Shown here piece by piece: positions 27,612 to 37,150 of a stretch of DNA of 64,000 bases (positions are counted from its first letter, which is position 1; each line of letters starts with the position of its first letter). Location of the stretch: assembly GCA_029262775.1 (NCBI GenBank), contig JAJCYR010000056.1, positions 248,001-312,000 on the forward strand, written 5' to 3'. The position numbers and the translations under genes are program-made. The stretch comes from Bacteroidota bacterium. Its GTDB lineage: Bacteria; Bacteroidota; Rhodothermia; Rhodothermales; UBA10348. The notes under the pieces are model-generated. The model was not told the DNA's origin. It worked only from the letters and a program-made list of their open reading frames with translations, and did no database searches.

Positions 27612-28525
27612 TAACGTACGTGCCGGGATTGACAAGCTATGGAACGGCCGTTGTTACGGTCGGCAGCTTCGACGGCGTGCACCTTGGTCACCGGGCTCTG
27701 GTGGAGGCGGCATCGCGGATAGCACGGGAGCAAGGTGCGGCATCCATTGCCTTGACGTTCGATCCGCACCCGAGGGAGGTTCTGGGTGGCCCAGGGATAC
27801 CACAATTGGCCTCTCTGGAAGAGCGCGCAGCACTGTTGCGGGCGGCTGGTGCGAATGAGGTTGCCATCATGAGGTTTGACCAACACGCGGCGGCACTGTC
27901 TGCTGGGGCCTTCGTGGAGAATGTTCTGGTCGGAGAACTGCGGGCATCTGCCGTCATCATGGGCCATGATCATCGGTTCGGCCAGGCGCGCGAAGGGGAC
28001 ACGGCGCTGATGCGGTCCATGGGCGGGGAACACGGGTTTGAAGTTTTTGAGGTTTCAGCTGTTACCGATGCGCACGGAGCCATTTCATCGTCCAGAATCC
28101 GGGGCGCACTGACCGCAGGCCACGTGGAAGACGCCGCTCGGATGCTGGGACGGACATTCAGCCTGAAAGGTATCGTGGTGAAGGGGGATGGCCGGGGCTC
28201 CACCATCGGCTTTCCCACCGCAAATCTGGACGTGGACAGGGTACGAACCGTACTTCCTGCACGGGGGGTCTACGCAGTCTGGGCATCCGCTGGCGGTATG
28301 TCTCCACGAAAGGCCATGTTGAATATTGGCGTTCGTCCGACATTTGGCGGGGATGAGGAACATGCCGAGGTCCACCTGCTGGACACCGAAGCGGATCTGT
28401 ATGGCTGTGAAGTTCGTGCGGAATTTGTAGCCCGACTGCGCGATGAGCGCAAATTCGATGGCGCAGAAGCACTTGTCCGGCAACTTAACGAAGACGGGTT
28501 GCGTTGCAGGGCCGCACTGAGATAG
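27608..28525 (+). CDS. ribF: Bifunctional riboflavin kinase / FAD synthetase
   Basis: A 305-residue enzyme that converts riboflavin to FMN and FMN to FAD. The N-terminal nucleotidyltransferase domain has VTVGSFDGVHLGHRAL (HxGH-type motif, about 15-30) and VIMGHDHRFGQAREGD. The C-terminal flavokinase domain has GRGSTIGFPTANLDVD (about 196-211) and GVRPTFGGDEEHAEVHLLD (about 240-258). ATG at 27608 overlaps the truB stop. It is the last gene of the rimP-to-ribF operon before the rpsO leader region. Confidence 0.96.
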   Translation: MITYVPGLTSYGTAVVTVGSFDGVHLGHRALVEAASRIAREQGAASIALTFDPHPREVLGGPGIPQLASLEERAALLRAAGANEVAIMRFDQHAAALSAGAFVENVLVGELRASAVIMGHDHRFGQAREGDTALMRSMGGEHGFEVFEVSAVTDAHGAISSSRIRGALTAGHVEDAARMLGRTFSLKGIVVKGDGRGSTIGFPTANLDVDRVRTVLPARGVYAVWASAGGMSPRKAMLNIGVRPTFGGDEEHAEVHLLDTEADLYGCEVRAEFVARLRDERKFDGAEALVRQLNEDGLRCRAALR

Positions 28526-28538
28526 ATATCTTCAGTGA

Positions 28539-28617
28539 TGCCGGGATGGTCCCGGCACAGTGAATTCCATTCCCTCGCGGAATGCGTGTTCTTCTTTAGC
28601 ATGGTATAATCTAAAGA
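28539..28617 (+). promoter_or_regulatory. Structured leader upstream of rpsO
   Basis: Three inverted repeats lie in the 102-bp gap before rpsO: TGCCGGGA/TCCCGGCA with a 3-base loop (28539-28557), CATTCC/GGAATG (about 28568-28584), and TCTTTAG/CTAAAGA (28593-28617), whose spacer contains TATAAT. The last ends just before the rpsO start region, where it could form an S15-binding fold or a promoter. Only the repeats themselves are seen; regulation is inferred from the known autoregulation of rpsO in other bacteria. Confidence 0.45.
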
Positions 28618-28627
28618 GGTTCTCTCC

Positions 28628-28894
28628 ATGATTTCGAAAGATGCAACCCAGGAGGCTGTCGAGAAATACGGCAAATCAGCCACCGACACCGGTACCCCTG
28701 AAGTCCAGATCGCGATTTTCACGCAGCGCATTAATGCGTTGACGGATCATCTCAAAGCCCACAAGAAAGATCACTCCACGCGCAGAGGTCTTCTTCAACT
28801 CGTTGGCAAGCGCCGTCGCCTCCTCAATTACCTGATGGATCGTGACATTGAGCGCTACCGCGCTATTATTGCAGAGTTGGGTATCCGCAAGTAA
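28628..28894 (+). CDS. rpsO: 30S ribosomal protein S15
   Basis: An 88-residue S15, a primary binder of the central domain of 16S rRNA. The conserved core is [21 protein letters not shown] (about 22-42), [22 protein letters not shown] (about 45-66) and the terminal [12 protein letters not shown]. The length matches the family. AGAGG about 9 bases upstream could serve as a ribosome-binding site. The neighbour order ribF-rpsO-pnp is common in bacteria. Confidence 0.98.
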   Translation: MISKDATQEAVEKYGKSATDTGTPEVQIAIFTQRINALTDHLKAHKKDHSTRRGLLQLVGKRRRLLNYLMDRDIERYRAIIAELGIRK

Positions 28895-28936
28895 GTACTT
28901 GTCGTACGTGTTAGTCAGAGGAAAAAACAAAAAAAC

Positions 28937-31189
28937 ATGTCTGAAGCAACCATCCGGGAAATTGAATTTGCCCCCGGAAAAGTCTTGTCCCTTGAAACCG
29001 GTCGCCTTGCAAAACAGGCTTCCGGTGCTGTCGTGGCCCGAATGGGCGATACCATGGTGCTGTGCACCGTTGTCGTCAACAAATCGGCTCGAGATGGACA
29101 ACCTTTCTTTCCACTCACTGTCGAGTATCGTGAGAAATTTTCAGCCGCCGGCAAATTCCCGGGCGGTTTTATCAAGCGTGAAGGACGCCCAACGGACAAA
29201 GAGGTACTGACCTGCCGGCTCATTGACCGGCCGGTACGTCCCCTCTTTCCCGAGGGGTTCATGAATGAGGTCCAGATCATTGCTTCGGTCATTTCGGCCG
29301 ATGACGAGAACGATGCCGACATGATCGCGGCGGTTGGCAGTTCTGCTGCATTGATGCTCTCGGGTGCACCGTTTGCCGGTCCTATAGCCGAAGTGCGTGT
29401 CGGTCGTGTGGACGGTCAGTTCATCGTGAATCCCTCCATGGCAGACCTGGAAGATTCCGACATGAACCTCATCATCGCCGGGAAGCACGAGGCCATTGTC
29501 ATGGTCGAAGGCGACATGGAGGAGGCGTCCGAAGAGGACATGCTGTCAGCGTTTGACGTGGGTCACGAGGCCATCAAGAAACTGTGTGCCCTCCAGCTGG
29601 AGTTGGTCGTCGCCGCAGGTGGCGTGAAGCCCATGGAGTTTTCGACGGTCGGTCCGGTTGTGGATCTGGTCGAAAAAGTGCGTCCCCTGGTCGCTGACCG
29701 TATTGCCTCGCATATCCATGCCCCCTACGACAAGGAGTCCTTCTACGCAGGCATAGACGAGATCAAAGCCGCCGCCACGGAAGCGCTTCTTGGCGCGGGT
29801 GACGACGCGGTCGGCGCCACAGAAGAGGGCTGGACGAAGGGCGATGTCAAGGATGCCGTTTCCGTCGTCGAGAAAGAGGTCATGCGCGAGATGATTCTCG
29901 CTGAAAAGAAGCGCATTGATGGGCGCGGGCTGACCGATATCCGCAACATCTGGTGTGATATCGGCTACCTCCCACGTGTGCACGGTAGCGCCATTTTCAC
30001 GCGCGGCGAAACGCAGGTGCTCTCGAGTGTCACGTTGGGAACCGGCCGTGATGTGCAGGCCGTAGACCAGGTGTTCGATCAGACGGATCGGTCGTTCTAC
30101 CTGCACTACAGCTTTCCACCCTTCTGTACCGGTGAAGCCAAGTTCCTCCGCGGCGCGAGTCGCCGCGAAGTCGGTCATGGATACCTCGCAGAACGGGCGC
30201 TCGCGGGCATGCTCCCAGACGAAGAAGAATTTCCCTATACGATCCGTATAAACTCGGATGTGCTGGAATCGAATGGCTCGTCATCCATGGCCAGTGTCTG
30301 TTCCGGATCCATGGCCATGATGGATGCGGGCATTCCGCTCCGCAAACCAGTCAGCGGGATTGCGATGGGACTCATTTCTGACGGTCAGCGTGTCGCTGTG
30401 CTGTCCGATATCCTGGGCACGGAAGACCATCTGGGCGACATGGATTTCAAGGTGACGGGTACGCGCGACGGCGTCACGGCCTGCCAGATGGATATCAAGA
30501 TCGATGGCCTTTCCCGTGACGTGATGTCGCAGGCGCTCAGTCAGGCCAGGGAAGGTCGTATGCATATCCTGGACATCATGGATGCAGCCATTGCTGCTCC
30601 GCGCGAGGAACTGTCGCGTCATGCACCCCGCCTTACGCGCATTGCCATTGACCCCAGCTTCATTGGAGCTGTCATTGGTCCCGGTGGTAAAATCATCCAG
30701 GGTATTCAGCGCGATACCAACACGAGTGTGGAAATCTCGGAAGAAGACGGCTTGGGATACGTTACCATTTCAGCGGTGAATGGGGACGACGCGCAGGCGG
30801 CGCTTGCCATCATCAAGGGCATTGTTACGCAACCGGAAGAAGGAGAAGAGTACGAAGGCACCGTGCGTAAGGTCGAAGGATTTGGCGCAATCGTCGAAAT
30901 ACTGCCTGGCAAAGAAGGTCTGCTTCACGTCTCCGAACTCGACTGGGGTTACGTGTCAAACGTGGACGAGTATGTACAGGTTGGTGACAAGATCAAAGTT
31001 AAACTCATTGAAGTCCGCGACGACGGTAAGCTGCGCTTCAGTCGCAAGCCCTTTATTGAGAAGCCGGAAGGGTATGAAGAGCGTCCTCCTCGTGAGGACC
31101 GTGGCGGTGGTCGGGGTCGAGACGGCGGTGGCCGTGGTCGTGACGGCGACCGACGCGGACGCGGCGGGGACCGGGGCGGTCGTCGATAG
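28937..31189 (+). CDS. pnp: Polyribonucleotide nucleotidyltransferase (PNPase) with Arg/Gly-rich tail
   Basis: A 750-residue phosphorolytic 3'-5' exoribonuclease. Two RNase PH-like domains are visible (N-terminal, with RLIDRPVRPLFPEGF; second, with GRGLTDIRNI, SYLLHYSFPP-type YLHYSFPPF and SSSMASVCSGSMAMMDAG), joined by the helical domain. A KH domain (FIGAVIGPGGKIIQGIQ, about 575-591) and an S1 domain (EGTVRKVEGFGAIVEILPGKEGLLH, about 640-665) follow. The last 35 residues are a run of RGG/RGRD repeats, an unusual basic tail likely to add RNA affinity. A strong hairpin follows the stop. Confidence 0.97.
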   Translation: MSEATIREIEFAPGKVLSLETGRLAKQASGAVVARMGDTMVLCTVVVNKSARDGQPFFPLTVEYREKFSAAGKFPGGFIKREGRPTDKEVLTCRLIDRPVRPLFPEGFMNEVQIIASVISADDENDADMIAAVGSSAALMLSGAPFAGPIAEVRVGRVDGQFIVNPSMADLEDSDMNLIIAGKHEAIVMVEGDMEEASEEDMLSAFDVGHEAIKKLCALQLELVVAAGGVKPMEFSTVGPVVDLVEKVRPLVADRIASHIHAPYDKESFYAGIDEIKAAATEALLGAGDDAVGATEEGWTKGDVKDAVSVVEKEVMREMILAEKKRIDGRGLTDIRNIWCDIGYLPRVHGSAIFTRGETQVLSSVTLGTGRDVQAVDQVFDQTDRSFYLHYSFPPFCTGEAKFLRGASRREVGHGYLAERALAGMLPDEEEFPYTIRINSDVLESNGSSSMASVCSGSMAMMDAGIPLRKPVSGIAMGLISDGQRVAVLSDILGTEDHLGDMDFKVTGTRDGVTACQMDIKIDGLSRDVMSQALSQAREGRMHILDIMDAAIAAPREELSRHAPRLTRIAIDPSFIGAVIGPGGKIIQGIQRDTNTSVEISEEDGLGYVTISAVNGDDAQAALAIIKGIVTQPEEGEEYEGTVRKVEGFGAIVEILPGKEGLLHVSELDWGYVSNVDEYVQVGDKIKVKLIEVRDDGKLRFSRKPFIEKPEGYEERPPREDRGGGRGRDGGGRGRDGDRRGRGGDRGGRR

Positions 31190-31217
31190 CGTCGACGGCT
31201 GTTCAGGAAGTACTGGG

Positions 31218-31262
31218 AATAGCGGAGGCCTCATTGGGCCTCCGCTATTCGTATATATATGA
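31218..31262 (+). terminator. Hairpin terminator after pnp
   Basis: A perfect 13-bp stem (AATAGCGGAGGCC at 31218-31230, complement at 31237-31249) with a TCATTG loop, 28 bp after the pnp stop. The downstream bases are AT-rich (gtatatatat), not a pure T-run. Confidence 0.7.
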
Positions 31263-31276
31263 CAAGGCGGTAACTG

Positions 31277-32509
31277 ATGTTTGAAAAGACCATTCTTGAC
31301 AACGGAGTACGTGTCGTCACGGAGACCATACCTTCCGTGCGCAGCGTCAGTATAGGTGCGTGGGTGCACACCGGAAGTCGTGATGAACGGGCCGACGAGA
31401 GTGGGGCGTGCCACTTCATCGAACACATGGTGTTCAAAGGCACGACCAAACGGCGCATGCATCACATCGCGCAGCGGATGGAGAATGTAGGTGGCTATCT
31501 CAATGCCTTCACCTCCAAGGAGTACACGTGCTTTTACGCGCGCGCCCTCGATGAACATACGCCGAGGGCCGTCGACACGGTCTGTGACCTGATTCTGAAT
31601 CCCGTATTTCCGGAACGTGAGCTGGAGCGGGAGAAGGACGTCGTGATCGAGGAAATGAAAATGTATGACGACACGCCGGAAGATCGGGTTTTCGATGTGC
31701 TCGACGAAACGCTGTTTCCCGACCATCCGATGGGACGTCCGGTCATTGGGACCGAAGACACGGTCCGGTCCTTTTCCCGATCAGGTCTGATGGATTTCAT
31801 GGCATCGACCTACACGCATGACCGGATCGTGATTGCTGCTGCCGGAAATGTATCTCATCGTCAGCTCGTCCGTCATGTAGAGAAAGCATTCAGGGAAAGC
31901 CTCCGTACTTTCGTCCGGAATCCGGTGGCCCTGGACCCCATACCGGACGCATTTCCAGGCTTTGTGTCGGAGAACAGACCCATTCAGCAGGCACACCTCG
32001 TGATAGGGCGGCGCGCCTACTCCGTGCACGACCCACGACGGGTGGCGCTCTCCATCCTGAATACGCTCCTCGGTGGGGGCATGTCGTCCCGGCTGAACCA
32101 GAATATCCGGGAGCGCTACGGATACTGCTACAACATCTATTCTTTTGCCAATATGCATGCCGATACCGGTGATTTCGGTATCTACATGGGCACGGATGGC
32201 CTTCGCGTGGACCACGCCCGCGAACTCATGCTCCGCGAACTCGACAAACTCGTGCAGCGCCCGGTCTCTGGACGCATGCTGGAACGGGCACGAAGCCAGG
32301 CCAAGGGAGGCGTCATGCTCGGCCTCGAAAGCATGGGTAGCCGGATGATGCGTATTGGCAGACAGGAATTATATTACGGCACCTATTTTTCACTCGACCA
32401 GATCCTGTCCATGATCGATGCCGTTACGCCCGGTGACGTCCTGGACGTGGCCCAGGACCTGTTCGATCCGACCTCGTTTTCCACGGTACGTATCCTCCCA
32501 ACGTCATGA
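31277..32509 (+). CDS. M16 family zinc metallopeptidase (pitrilysin/processing-peptidase type)
   Basis: A 410-residue M16B-type peptidase. The inverted zinc motif HFIEHMVF (HxxEH, about 46-53) is intact, and the third ligand Glu lies in DVVIEEMKMYDD (about 117-128). The C-terminal half is the second, inactive M16 domain, with LVIGRRAYSVHDPRRVALSILNTLLGGGMSSRLNQ. Family members clear signal or transit peptides and small peptides. No signal peptide is visible, so the protein is probably cytoplasmic. It overlaps the epimerase gene by 4 bases (ATGA). Confidence 0.94.
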   Translation: MFEKTILDNGVRVVTETIPSVRSVSIGAWVHTGSRDERADESGACHFIEHMVFKGTTKRRMHHIAQRMENVGGYLNAFTSKEYTCFYARALDEHTPRAVDTVCDLILNPVFPERELEREKDVVIEEMKMYDDTPEDRVFDVLDETLFPDHPMGRPVIGTEDTVRSFSRSGLMDFMASTYTHDRIVIAAAGNVSHRQLVRHVEKAFRESLRTFVRNPVALDPIPDAFPGFVSENRPIQQAHLVIGRRAYSVHDPRRVALSILNTLLGGGMSSRLNQNIRERYGYCYNIYSFANMHADTGDFGIYMGTDGLRVDHARELMLRELDKLVQRPVSGRMLERARSQAKGGVMLGLESMGSRMMRIGRQELYYGTYFSLDQILSMIDAVTPGDVLDVAQDLFDPTSFSTVRILPTS

Positions 32510-33441
32510 CTATCCTCGTTACCGGTGGCGCCGGCTTCATTGGATCACATATTGTCGATGCGCTGCTCGCCGATCATCATGACGTTCATATCCTGGATGA
32601 CCTCTCGGGCGGTTTCCGTCACAATGTGCCTTCCGGTGCCACGCTTCATGAACGTGACGTCCGAGACGCCGGTATTGCTGATCTCTGGCAGGAACATGGC
32701 TTTGAGGTCGTATTCCACCTTGCAGCACAGATGGATGTGCGACGTTCCGTGGCCGATCCCCGGTTCGATGCAGACGTCAATATTGGCGGACTGCTGAACG
32801 TGCTGGAAGCCGGGCGCAGCCGGGGACTGAAACACGTGATTTTTTCCTCGACGGGCGGTGCCATTTATGGCGAGCCGGAATATGCGCCGCAGAATGAGGC
32901 GCATCCGCTCAACCCGTTGTCTCCGTATGGTATAACAAAATTATGCTCGGAGAAGTATCTGCATTTCTACCACCATACGTATGGCATTACATGGTCGGCA
33001 CTCCGCTATGGCAACGTATACGGGCCACGTCAGAATCCGCACGGGGAGGCGGGTGTGGTGGCCATTTTCGCCCAGCGTCTTCTGGCTGGCCAGCCGACCG
33101 TCGTGAACGGCGATGGGCTGCAGACACGTGACTATGTCCATGTGCGCGATGTCGTAGCAGCCAATATGGCAGCGCTGTCAAAACGATACTTGGGCACGGT
33201 CAACATCGGGACCGGCGTGGAGACCAGCGTGAACCAGCTGTTCCGTATTGTACGGGATACGGTCGCTCCTGAAGTCGAGGAGCTGCACGGCCCGGCGAAG
33301 GCGGGCGAGCAGCTCCGTTCAATCCTGTCCTGGGAAAAGGCACACCGCGAGCTGGACTGGAAGCCCACTATCAGCGTGGACGAGGGCCTGCGGGAAACGG
33401 CCCAGTGGTTCAAAGATAAGGATACCGTCAACTCGCCCTGA
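32506..33441 (+). CDS. NAD-dependent sugar-nucleotide epimerase (UDP-glucose 4-epimerase-like)
   Basis: A 311-residue extended short-chain dehydrogenase. It has GGAGFIGSH (NAD-binding, about 7-15), the FHLAAQMDVRRSV segment, the catalytic Ser/Thr in SSTGGAIYGEP, and YxxxK in SPYGITKLCSEKY (about 141-153). The substrate-binding region YGNVYGPRQNPHGEAGVVAIF is typical of GalE-like enzymes acting on UDP-hexoses. The exact sugar cannot be told. It is coupled to the upstream M16 peptidase gene and precedes scpA by 16 bp. Confidence 0.9.
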   Translation: MTILVTGGAGFIGSHIVDALLADHHDVHILDDLSGGFRHNVPSGATLHERDVRDAGIADLWQEHGFEVVFHLAAQMDVRRSVADPRFDADVNIGGLLNVLEAGRSRGLKHVIFSSTGGAIYGEPEYAPQNEAHPLNPLSPYGITKLCSEKYLHFYHHTYGITWSALRYGNVYGPRQNPHGEAGVVAIFAQRLLAGQPTVVNGDGLQTRDYVHVRDVVAANMAALSKRYLGTVNIGTGVETSVNQLFRIVRDTVAPEVEELHGPAKAGEQLRSILSWEKAHRELDWKPTISVDEGLRETAQWFKDKDTVNSP

Positions 33442-33457
33442 AGCAATAACGGTAAGC

Positions 33458-34198
33458 GTGTACAAAGTTCAACTCCAACAATTCGAGGGTCCACTCGACC
33501 TCTTACTCTTCTTCATCCGAAGGGATGAGTTGGATGTGCATGACATTCCGATTTCCCGCATTGCAGACGAATTCCTGGCCTATGTCCAGTTCATGGAAGA
33601 TGTGGATCTGGACGGCGTGGGCGACTTCCTGTATATGGCAGCTCTGCTGATCGGAATAAAAACGCGCATGCTGCTGCCGTCATCACACGTGGATGAAGAC
33701 GGCGAACCCATTGATCCGCGTCAGGAGTTGGTGGAGCGCCTGCTGGAATATATCCGGTTCAAAGAGGTATCGGATCATCTGACGGCCCGGTATGAGGAGC
33801 GTATTCGACAGTTTACGCGCGGTGAGGCTGCCGCAGCCGTATTGACAGCCTCGGAATCGGGTAGCGAACTCGTAGAGGCAACGGTATTTGACCTCGTGAC
33901 GGCGCTTCGGCGCGTTCTGACGACCACTCCAGAGGTAGACGACCATGCCGTAGAGTCAGAAGCCTATACCATCGAAGAGCAGCAGGGATTTCTGGAAACG
34001 GCTCTGAATCTGAACGAGCGTACATCCTTTGTGACCATCATGCAAGGGCGAAGCAAACCTTTCATCATCACTGCGTTTCTGGCCGTACTGGAAATGGCAA
34101 GGCGCGGTGAACTGGATATTTTTATCGAAGGTCGCCATGATGATTTCTTCCTGACGCTGCTACCGAAAAATGATACGGAGACGGCTCATGAAAAATAA
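33458..34198 (+). CDS. scpA: Segregation and condensation protein A (GTG start)
   Basis: A 246-residue kleisin subunit of the bacterial SMC complex. The N-terminus YKVQLQQFEGPLDLLLFFIRRDELDVHDIPIS is the clear ScpA signature that binds the SMC neck. The C-terminal winged-helix segment FITAFLAVLEMARRGELDIF (about 205-225) binds the SMC cap. The only sensible start is GTG at 33458, because the upstream frame lies antisense/out of frame within the epimerase gene. ScpA overlaps scpB by 11 bases, as in many genomes. SMC itself is not in this window. Confidence 0.95.
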   Translation: MYKVQLQQFEGPLDLLLFFIRRDELDVHDIPISRIADEFLAYVQFMEDVDLDGVGDFLYMAALLIGIKTRMLLPSSHVDEDGEPIDPRQELVERLLEYIRFKEVSDHLTARYEERIRQFTRGEAAAAVLTASESGSELVEATVFDLVTALRRVLTTTPEVDDHAVESEAYTIEEQQGFLETALNLNERTSFVTIMQGRSKPFIITAFLAVLEMARRGELDIFIEGRHDDFFLTLLPKNDTETAHEK

Positions 34199-34868
34199 TC
34201 CAGACCAGACCTGTCATGATCGGTTGGAAAAGGCCGTGGAAGCCATTGTCTTCGCGGCCGATGAGCCGGTTACAGCGGCCCACATCGCTCGTGCATTCGC
34301 AGATGTCACGGGTAGCGAGGTTCCGGGGCCCGACGACGTCGAGCAGGTGGTCAATGCCATCAATGACCTCTACAGCAAAACCAACCGGTCCTTTCGAATT
34401 GAGCGCTGGGCGGGTGGATACCGCTTTGCCACGTTGGCTGAGATGGCTCCGTTCATGGAAGCCGTTCACGCCGCCGATCAGCAGCGTCGTCTTACGCGCA
34501 CGCTCATGGAAGCGCTCGCCATCCTTGCCTACAGGCAGCCAACGTCTCGGACAGATCTTGAATTCGTGCGCGGCGTCGATTGTGATTATGCACTCCGGAA
34601 ATTGCTGGAATACGGACTCATTGATGTGGTTGGACGCGCCGATACGGTGGGCCGGCCTCTGCTCTATGGCACCACAGACAAATTTCTGGAGACCTTCGGA
34701 CTGGCCGGTCTCGATGAACTTCCCAATCTGCGAGAAGTCGAGTCCATTCTGGACGATCCTGCCTTCCATCGGGAAAAGGCACGACTCATGATGACCTCGG
34801 GACTCACATTCGCGACCGAACAAAACGAACATGGCACGCAAACCCAGGACGAAACGTCCGACAGATAG
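34188..34868 (+). CDS. scpB: Segregation and condensation protein B
   Basis: A 226-residue ScpB, a winged-helix dimer that binds ScpA in the SMC-ScpAB condensin. Typical segments are LEKAVEAIVFAADEPVTAAHIA (about 11-32), YRFATLAEM, and ALAILAYRQPTSRTDLEFVRGVDCDYALRKLLEYGLI (second winged helix, about 109-145). DTVGRPLLYGTTDKFLETFGL closes the domain. ATG at 34188 overlaps the scpA stop. The 3' end overlaps rluB by 38 bases, more than usual for real gene pairs but seen here in a tightly packed operon. Confidence 0.95.
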   Translation: MKNNPDQTCHDRLEKAVEAIVFAADEPVTAAHIARAFADVTGSEVPGPDDVEQVVNAINDLYSKTNRSFRIERWAGGYRFATLAEMAPFMEAVHAADQQRRLTRTLMEALAILAYRQPTSRTDLEFVRGVDCDYALRKLLEYGLIDVVGRADTVGRPLLYGTTDKFLETFGLAGLDELPNLREVESILDDPAFHREKARLMMTSGLTFATEQNEHGTQTQDETSDR

Positions 34869-35634
34869 AAATTTCCCGAACGTGCCTGCGCGTACCATTC
34901 CGTCTGACAAGGAAGAGGTCAGACTCAATCGGTACATGGCCCGGTCGGGTGTCTGTTCGCGGCGTGAAGCGGACGAACTGATTGCCCGCGGGGAAGTGGC
35001 CGTGAATGGCAAAACTGTTGTTGAACTGGGCACGAAGGTGACTCCCAGCGATACGATAGAGGTACACGGGCGCAAGATTGTGCCGCTCAACCTGGCGTGG
35101 TATGTGCTCAACAAACCCACCGACACCATCACGACCACGAGTGACGAGCGTAGGCGAAAAAACGTGATGGACCTGTTTGACCTTCCTGATCGTGAAAAAG
35201 CAGGTCTTTTTCCGGTCGGTCGCCTGGACCGGGATACAACAGGCGTGCTGCTCGTCACGAACGATGGTGACCTGGCGCACCGCCTCATGCATCCGTCCTA
35301 CGAGATTGACAAGGTGTATCTGGTCGGGACGACCCGCAGGCTCACGGACGAGGATCTGGCCGCCCTCCTGGAAGGCGTCACGCTCGATGATGGCCTGGCG
35401 GCAGCAGGCAGGGCGGCGTTTCCGGACCCGATGGTTCGCAACGTGGTGGGCATATCCGTCCATGAGGGGCGCAACCGTCAGGTGCGTCGCATGTTTGAAG
35501 CTTTGGGTCACAAGGTCACATCCCTGGAACGCATCAACTACGCTGGGCTTTCAGCCAAAGGAATCCGACGGGGCAAATGGCGTCGGCTGTCCCGTGACGA
35601 AGTGTCCGCCCTGTACCGAAAAGTGAAACTGTAA
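34831..35634 (+). CDS. rluB: RluB/RsuA-family rRNA pseudouridine synthase
   Basis: A 267-residue pseudouridine synthase. An S4 RNA-binding domain ([21 protein letters not shown], about 31-51) is followed by the catalytic domain with the Asp in [21 protein letters not shown] (Asp near residue 133). [20 protein letters not shown] (about 211-230) is a further family motif. The enzyme most likely modifies 23S rRNA (RluB position 2605). The scpA-scpB-rluB order is widely conserved. The start could be slightly downstream given the 38-base overlap with scpB. Confidence 0.93.
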   Translation: MARKPRTKRPTDRNFPNVPARTIPSDKEEVRLNRYMARSGVCSRREADELIARGEVAVNGKTVVELGTKVTPSDTIEVHGRKIVPLNLAWYVLNKPTDTITTTSDERRRKNVMDLFDLPDREKAGLFPVGRLDRDTTGVLLVTNDGDLAHRLMHPSYEIDKVYLVGTTRRLTDEDLAALLEGVTLDDGLAAAGRAAFPDPMVRNVVGISVHEGRNRQVRRMFEALGHKVTSLERINYAGLSAKGIRRGKWRRLSRDEVSALYRKVKL

Positions 35635-35638
35635 ATCT

Positions 35639-37132
35639 ATGAACGACAAGGAACTACACGTATCCCACCAGAAGTTTCGTGGTGAAGGGCTGACCTACGA
35701 TGACGTCCTGCTTGTACCTGCGCACAGCACCATCATGCCGCGGGATGTCAACACAGGCTCGCGTCTGACCCGTACTATCCGGCTCAATATTCCGATTCTT
35801 TCGGCAGCGATGGATACCGTCACCGAATCAGAACTGGCCATCGCACTCGCCCGTGAAGGTGGAGCGGGCGTGCTGCACAAGAACATGTCCATGGAGCAAC
35901 AGGCAGCGGAAGTGCGCCGGGTCAAACGCTCGGAAAGCGGTATGATCATGGACCCCATTACACTCGGTCCGCGCCGCACGGTCGCCGACGCACGCGCCAT
36001 GATGGCGCGCTACTCCATTGGTGGCATACCGGTCGTGGGCGATGGCAACGTGCTGGTGGGCATTGTAACCAACCGGGACCTTCGGTTCAAGGTCGACGGA
36101 AGTGCGCGACTCGAAGACGTCATGACCAGGACTCCCCTCGTGACAGCTCCGAAGGGCACCACTCTCGAAGCCGCCGAGGCGCTCCTCCAGGCCAGCAAAA
36201 TTGAAAAATTGCCGGTCGTGGATGAAGCGGGTCGGCTGACCGGTCTGATTACGTTCAAGGACATTCAGAAGAAACGGCAATTCCCGAATGCCTGCAAGGA
36301 CGAGCATGGGCGACTGCGTGTGGGCGCGGCCGTTGGCGTCACCTCCGACATCGAAGAGCGGCTCAGCGCGCTCGTGGAAGCTGGAGTGGATTTTGTTACA
36401 GTCGATACGGCGCATGGTCACAGCGAGGGTGTTCTGAAGGCTGTGGAGCGCGTCAAGGCCCATCGTCCGGATCTGGACGTCGTGGCCGGTAATGTGGCCA
36501 CACGTGAAGCTACGCTCGATCTCATTTCGGCGGGCGCCGACTGCGTGAAAGTGGGAATTGGCCCGGGTTCCATCTGCACGACGCGGATCGTCGCCGGTGT
36601 TGGGGTGCCCCAGTTGAGTGCCGTCATGGAATGTGCTGAAGCCGCCATGGAGCATGATATTCCGGTCATCGCCGACGGCGGCATTAAACAGACCGGTGAC
36701 ATTCCGAAGGCACTGGCTTCCGGCGCGGCCAGCGTTATGATTGGTGGCATGTTTGCGCGTGTCGAAGAAAGCCCCGGAGAAACCATTCTCTACGAGGGAC
36801 GCAAGTACAAAAGCTACCGGGGCATGGGATCGCTCAGTGCTATGCAGGCTGGCAGTAAGGATCGGTATTTCCAGGATGTGGAAGATGAGCTCGGAAAGCT
36901 CGTGCCCGAGGGCATTGAAGGGCGGGTGCCCTACGGTGGATCGCTGCACGAAGTGGTATATCAAATGCTCGGGGGACTCAGGGCGGCCATGGGATATACC
37001 GGTTGCGGGACGGTGTCTGAGCTCTATGAACGTGCTCAATTTGTACGCATCAGCGCGTCGGCGTTTGTGGAGAGCCATCCACATAACATTGCCATTACGA
37101 AGGAGGCCCCGAATTACAGTACCAAGACGTAA
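35639..37132 (+). CDS. guaB: IMP dehydrogenase
   Basis: A 497-residue enzyme oxidising IMP to XMP, the committing step of GMP synthesis. [19 protein letters not shown] opens the barrel. Two CBS domains (about 97-215) are inserted, and the catalytic Cys sits in [17 protein letters not shown] (about residue 312). The IMP-binding DGGI and the mobile flap region [16 protein letters not shown] follow. The length and organisation match bacterial GuaB. It starts 4 bases after the rluB stop. Confidence 0.98.
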   Translation: MNDKELHVSHQKFRGEGLTYDDVLLVPAHSTIMPRDVNTGSRLTRTIRLNIPILSAAMDTVTESELAIALAREGGAGVLHKNMSMEQQAAEVRRVKRSESGMIMDPITLGPRRTVADARAMMARYSIGGIPVVGDGNVLVGIVTNRDLRFKVDGSARLEDVMTRTPLVTAPKGTTLEAAEALLQASKIEKLPVVDEAGRLTGLITFKDIQKKRQFPNACKDEHGRLRVGAAVGVTSDIEERLSALVEAGVDFVTVDTAHGHSEGVLKAVERVKAHRPDLDVVAGNVATREATLDLISAGADCVKVGIGPGSICTTRIVAGVGVPQLSAVMECAEAAMEHDIPVIADGGIKQTGDIPKALASGAASVMIGGMFARVEESPGETILYEGRKYKSYRGMGSLSAMQAGSKDRYFQDVEDELGKLVPEGIEGRVPYGGSLHEVVYQMLGGLRAAMGYTGCGTVSELYERAQFVRISASAFVESHPHNIAITKEAPNYSTKT

Positions 37133-37150
37133 CAAGTGACGAGCGACGCC

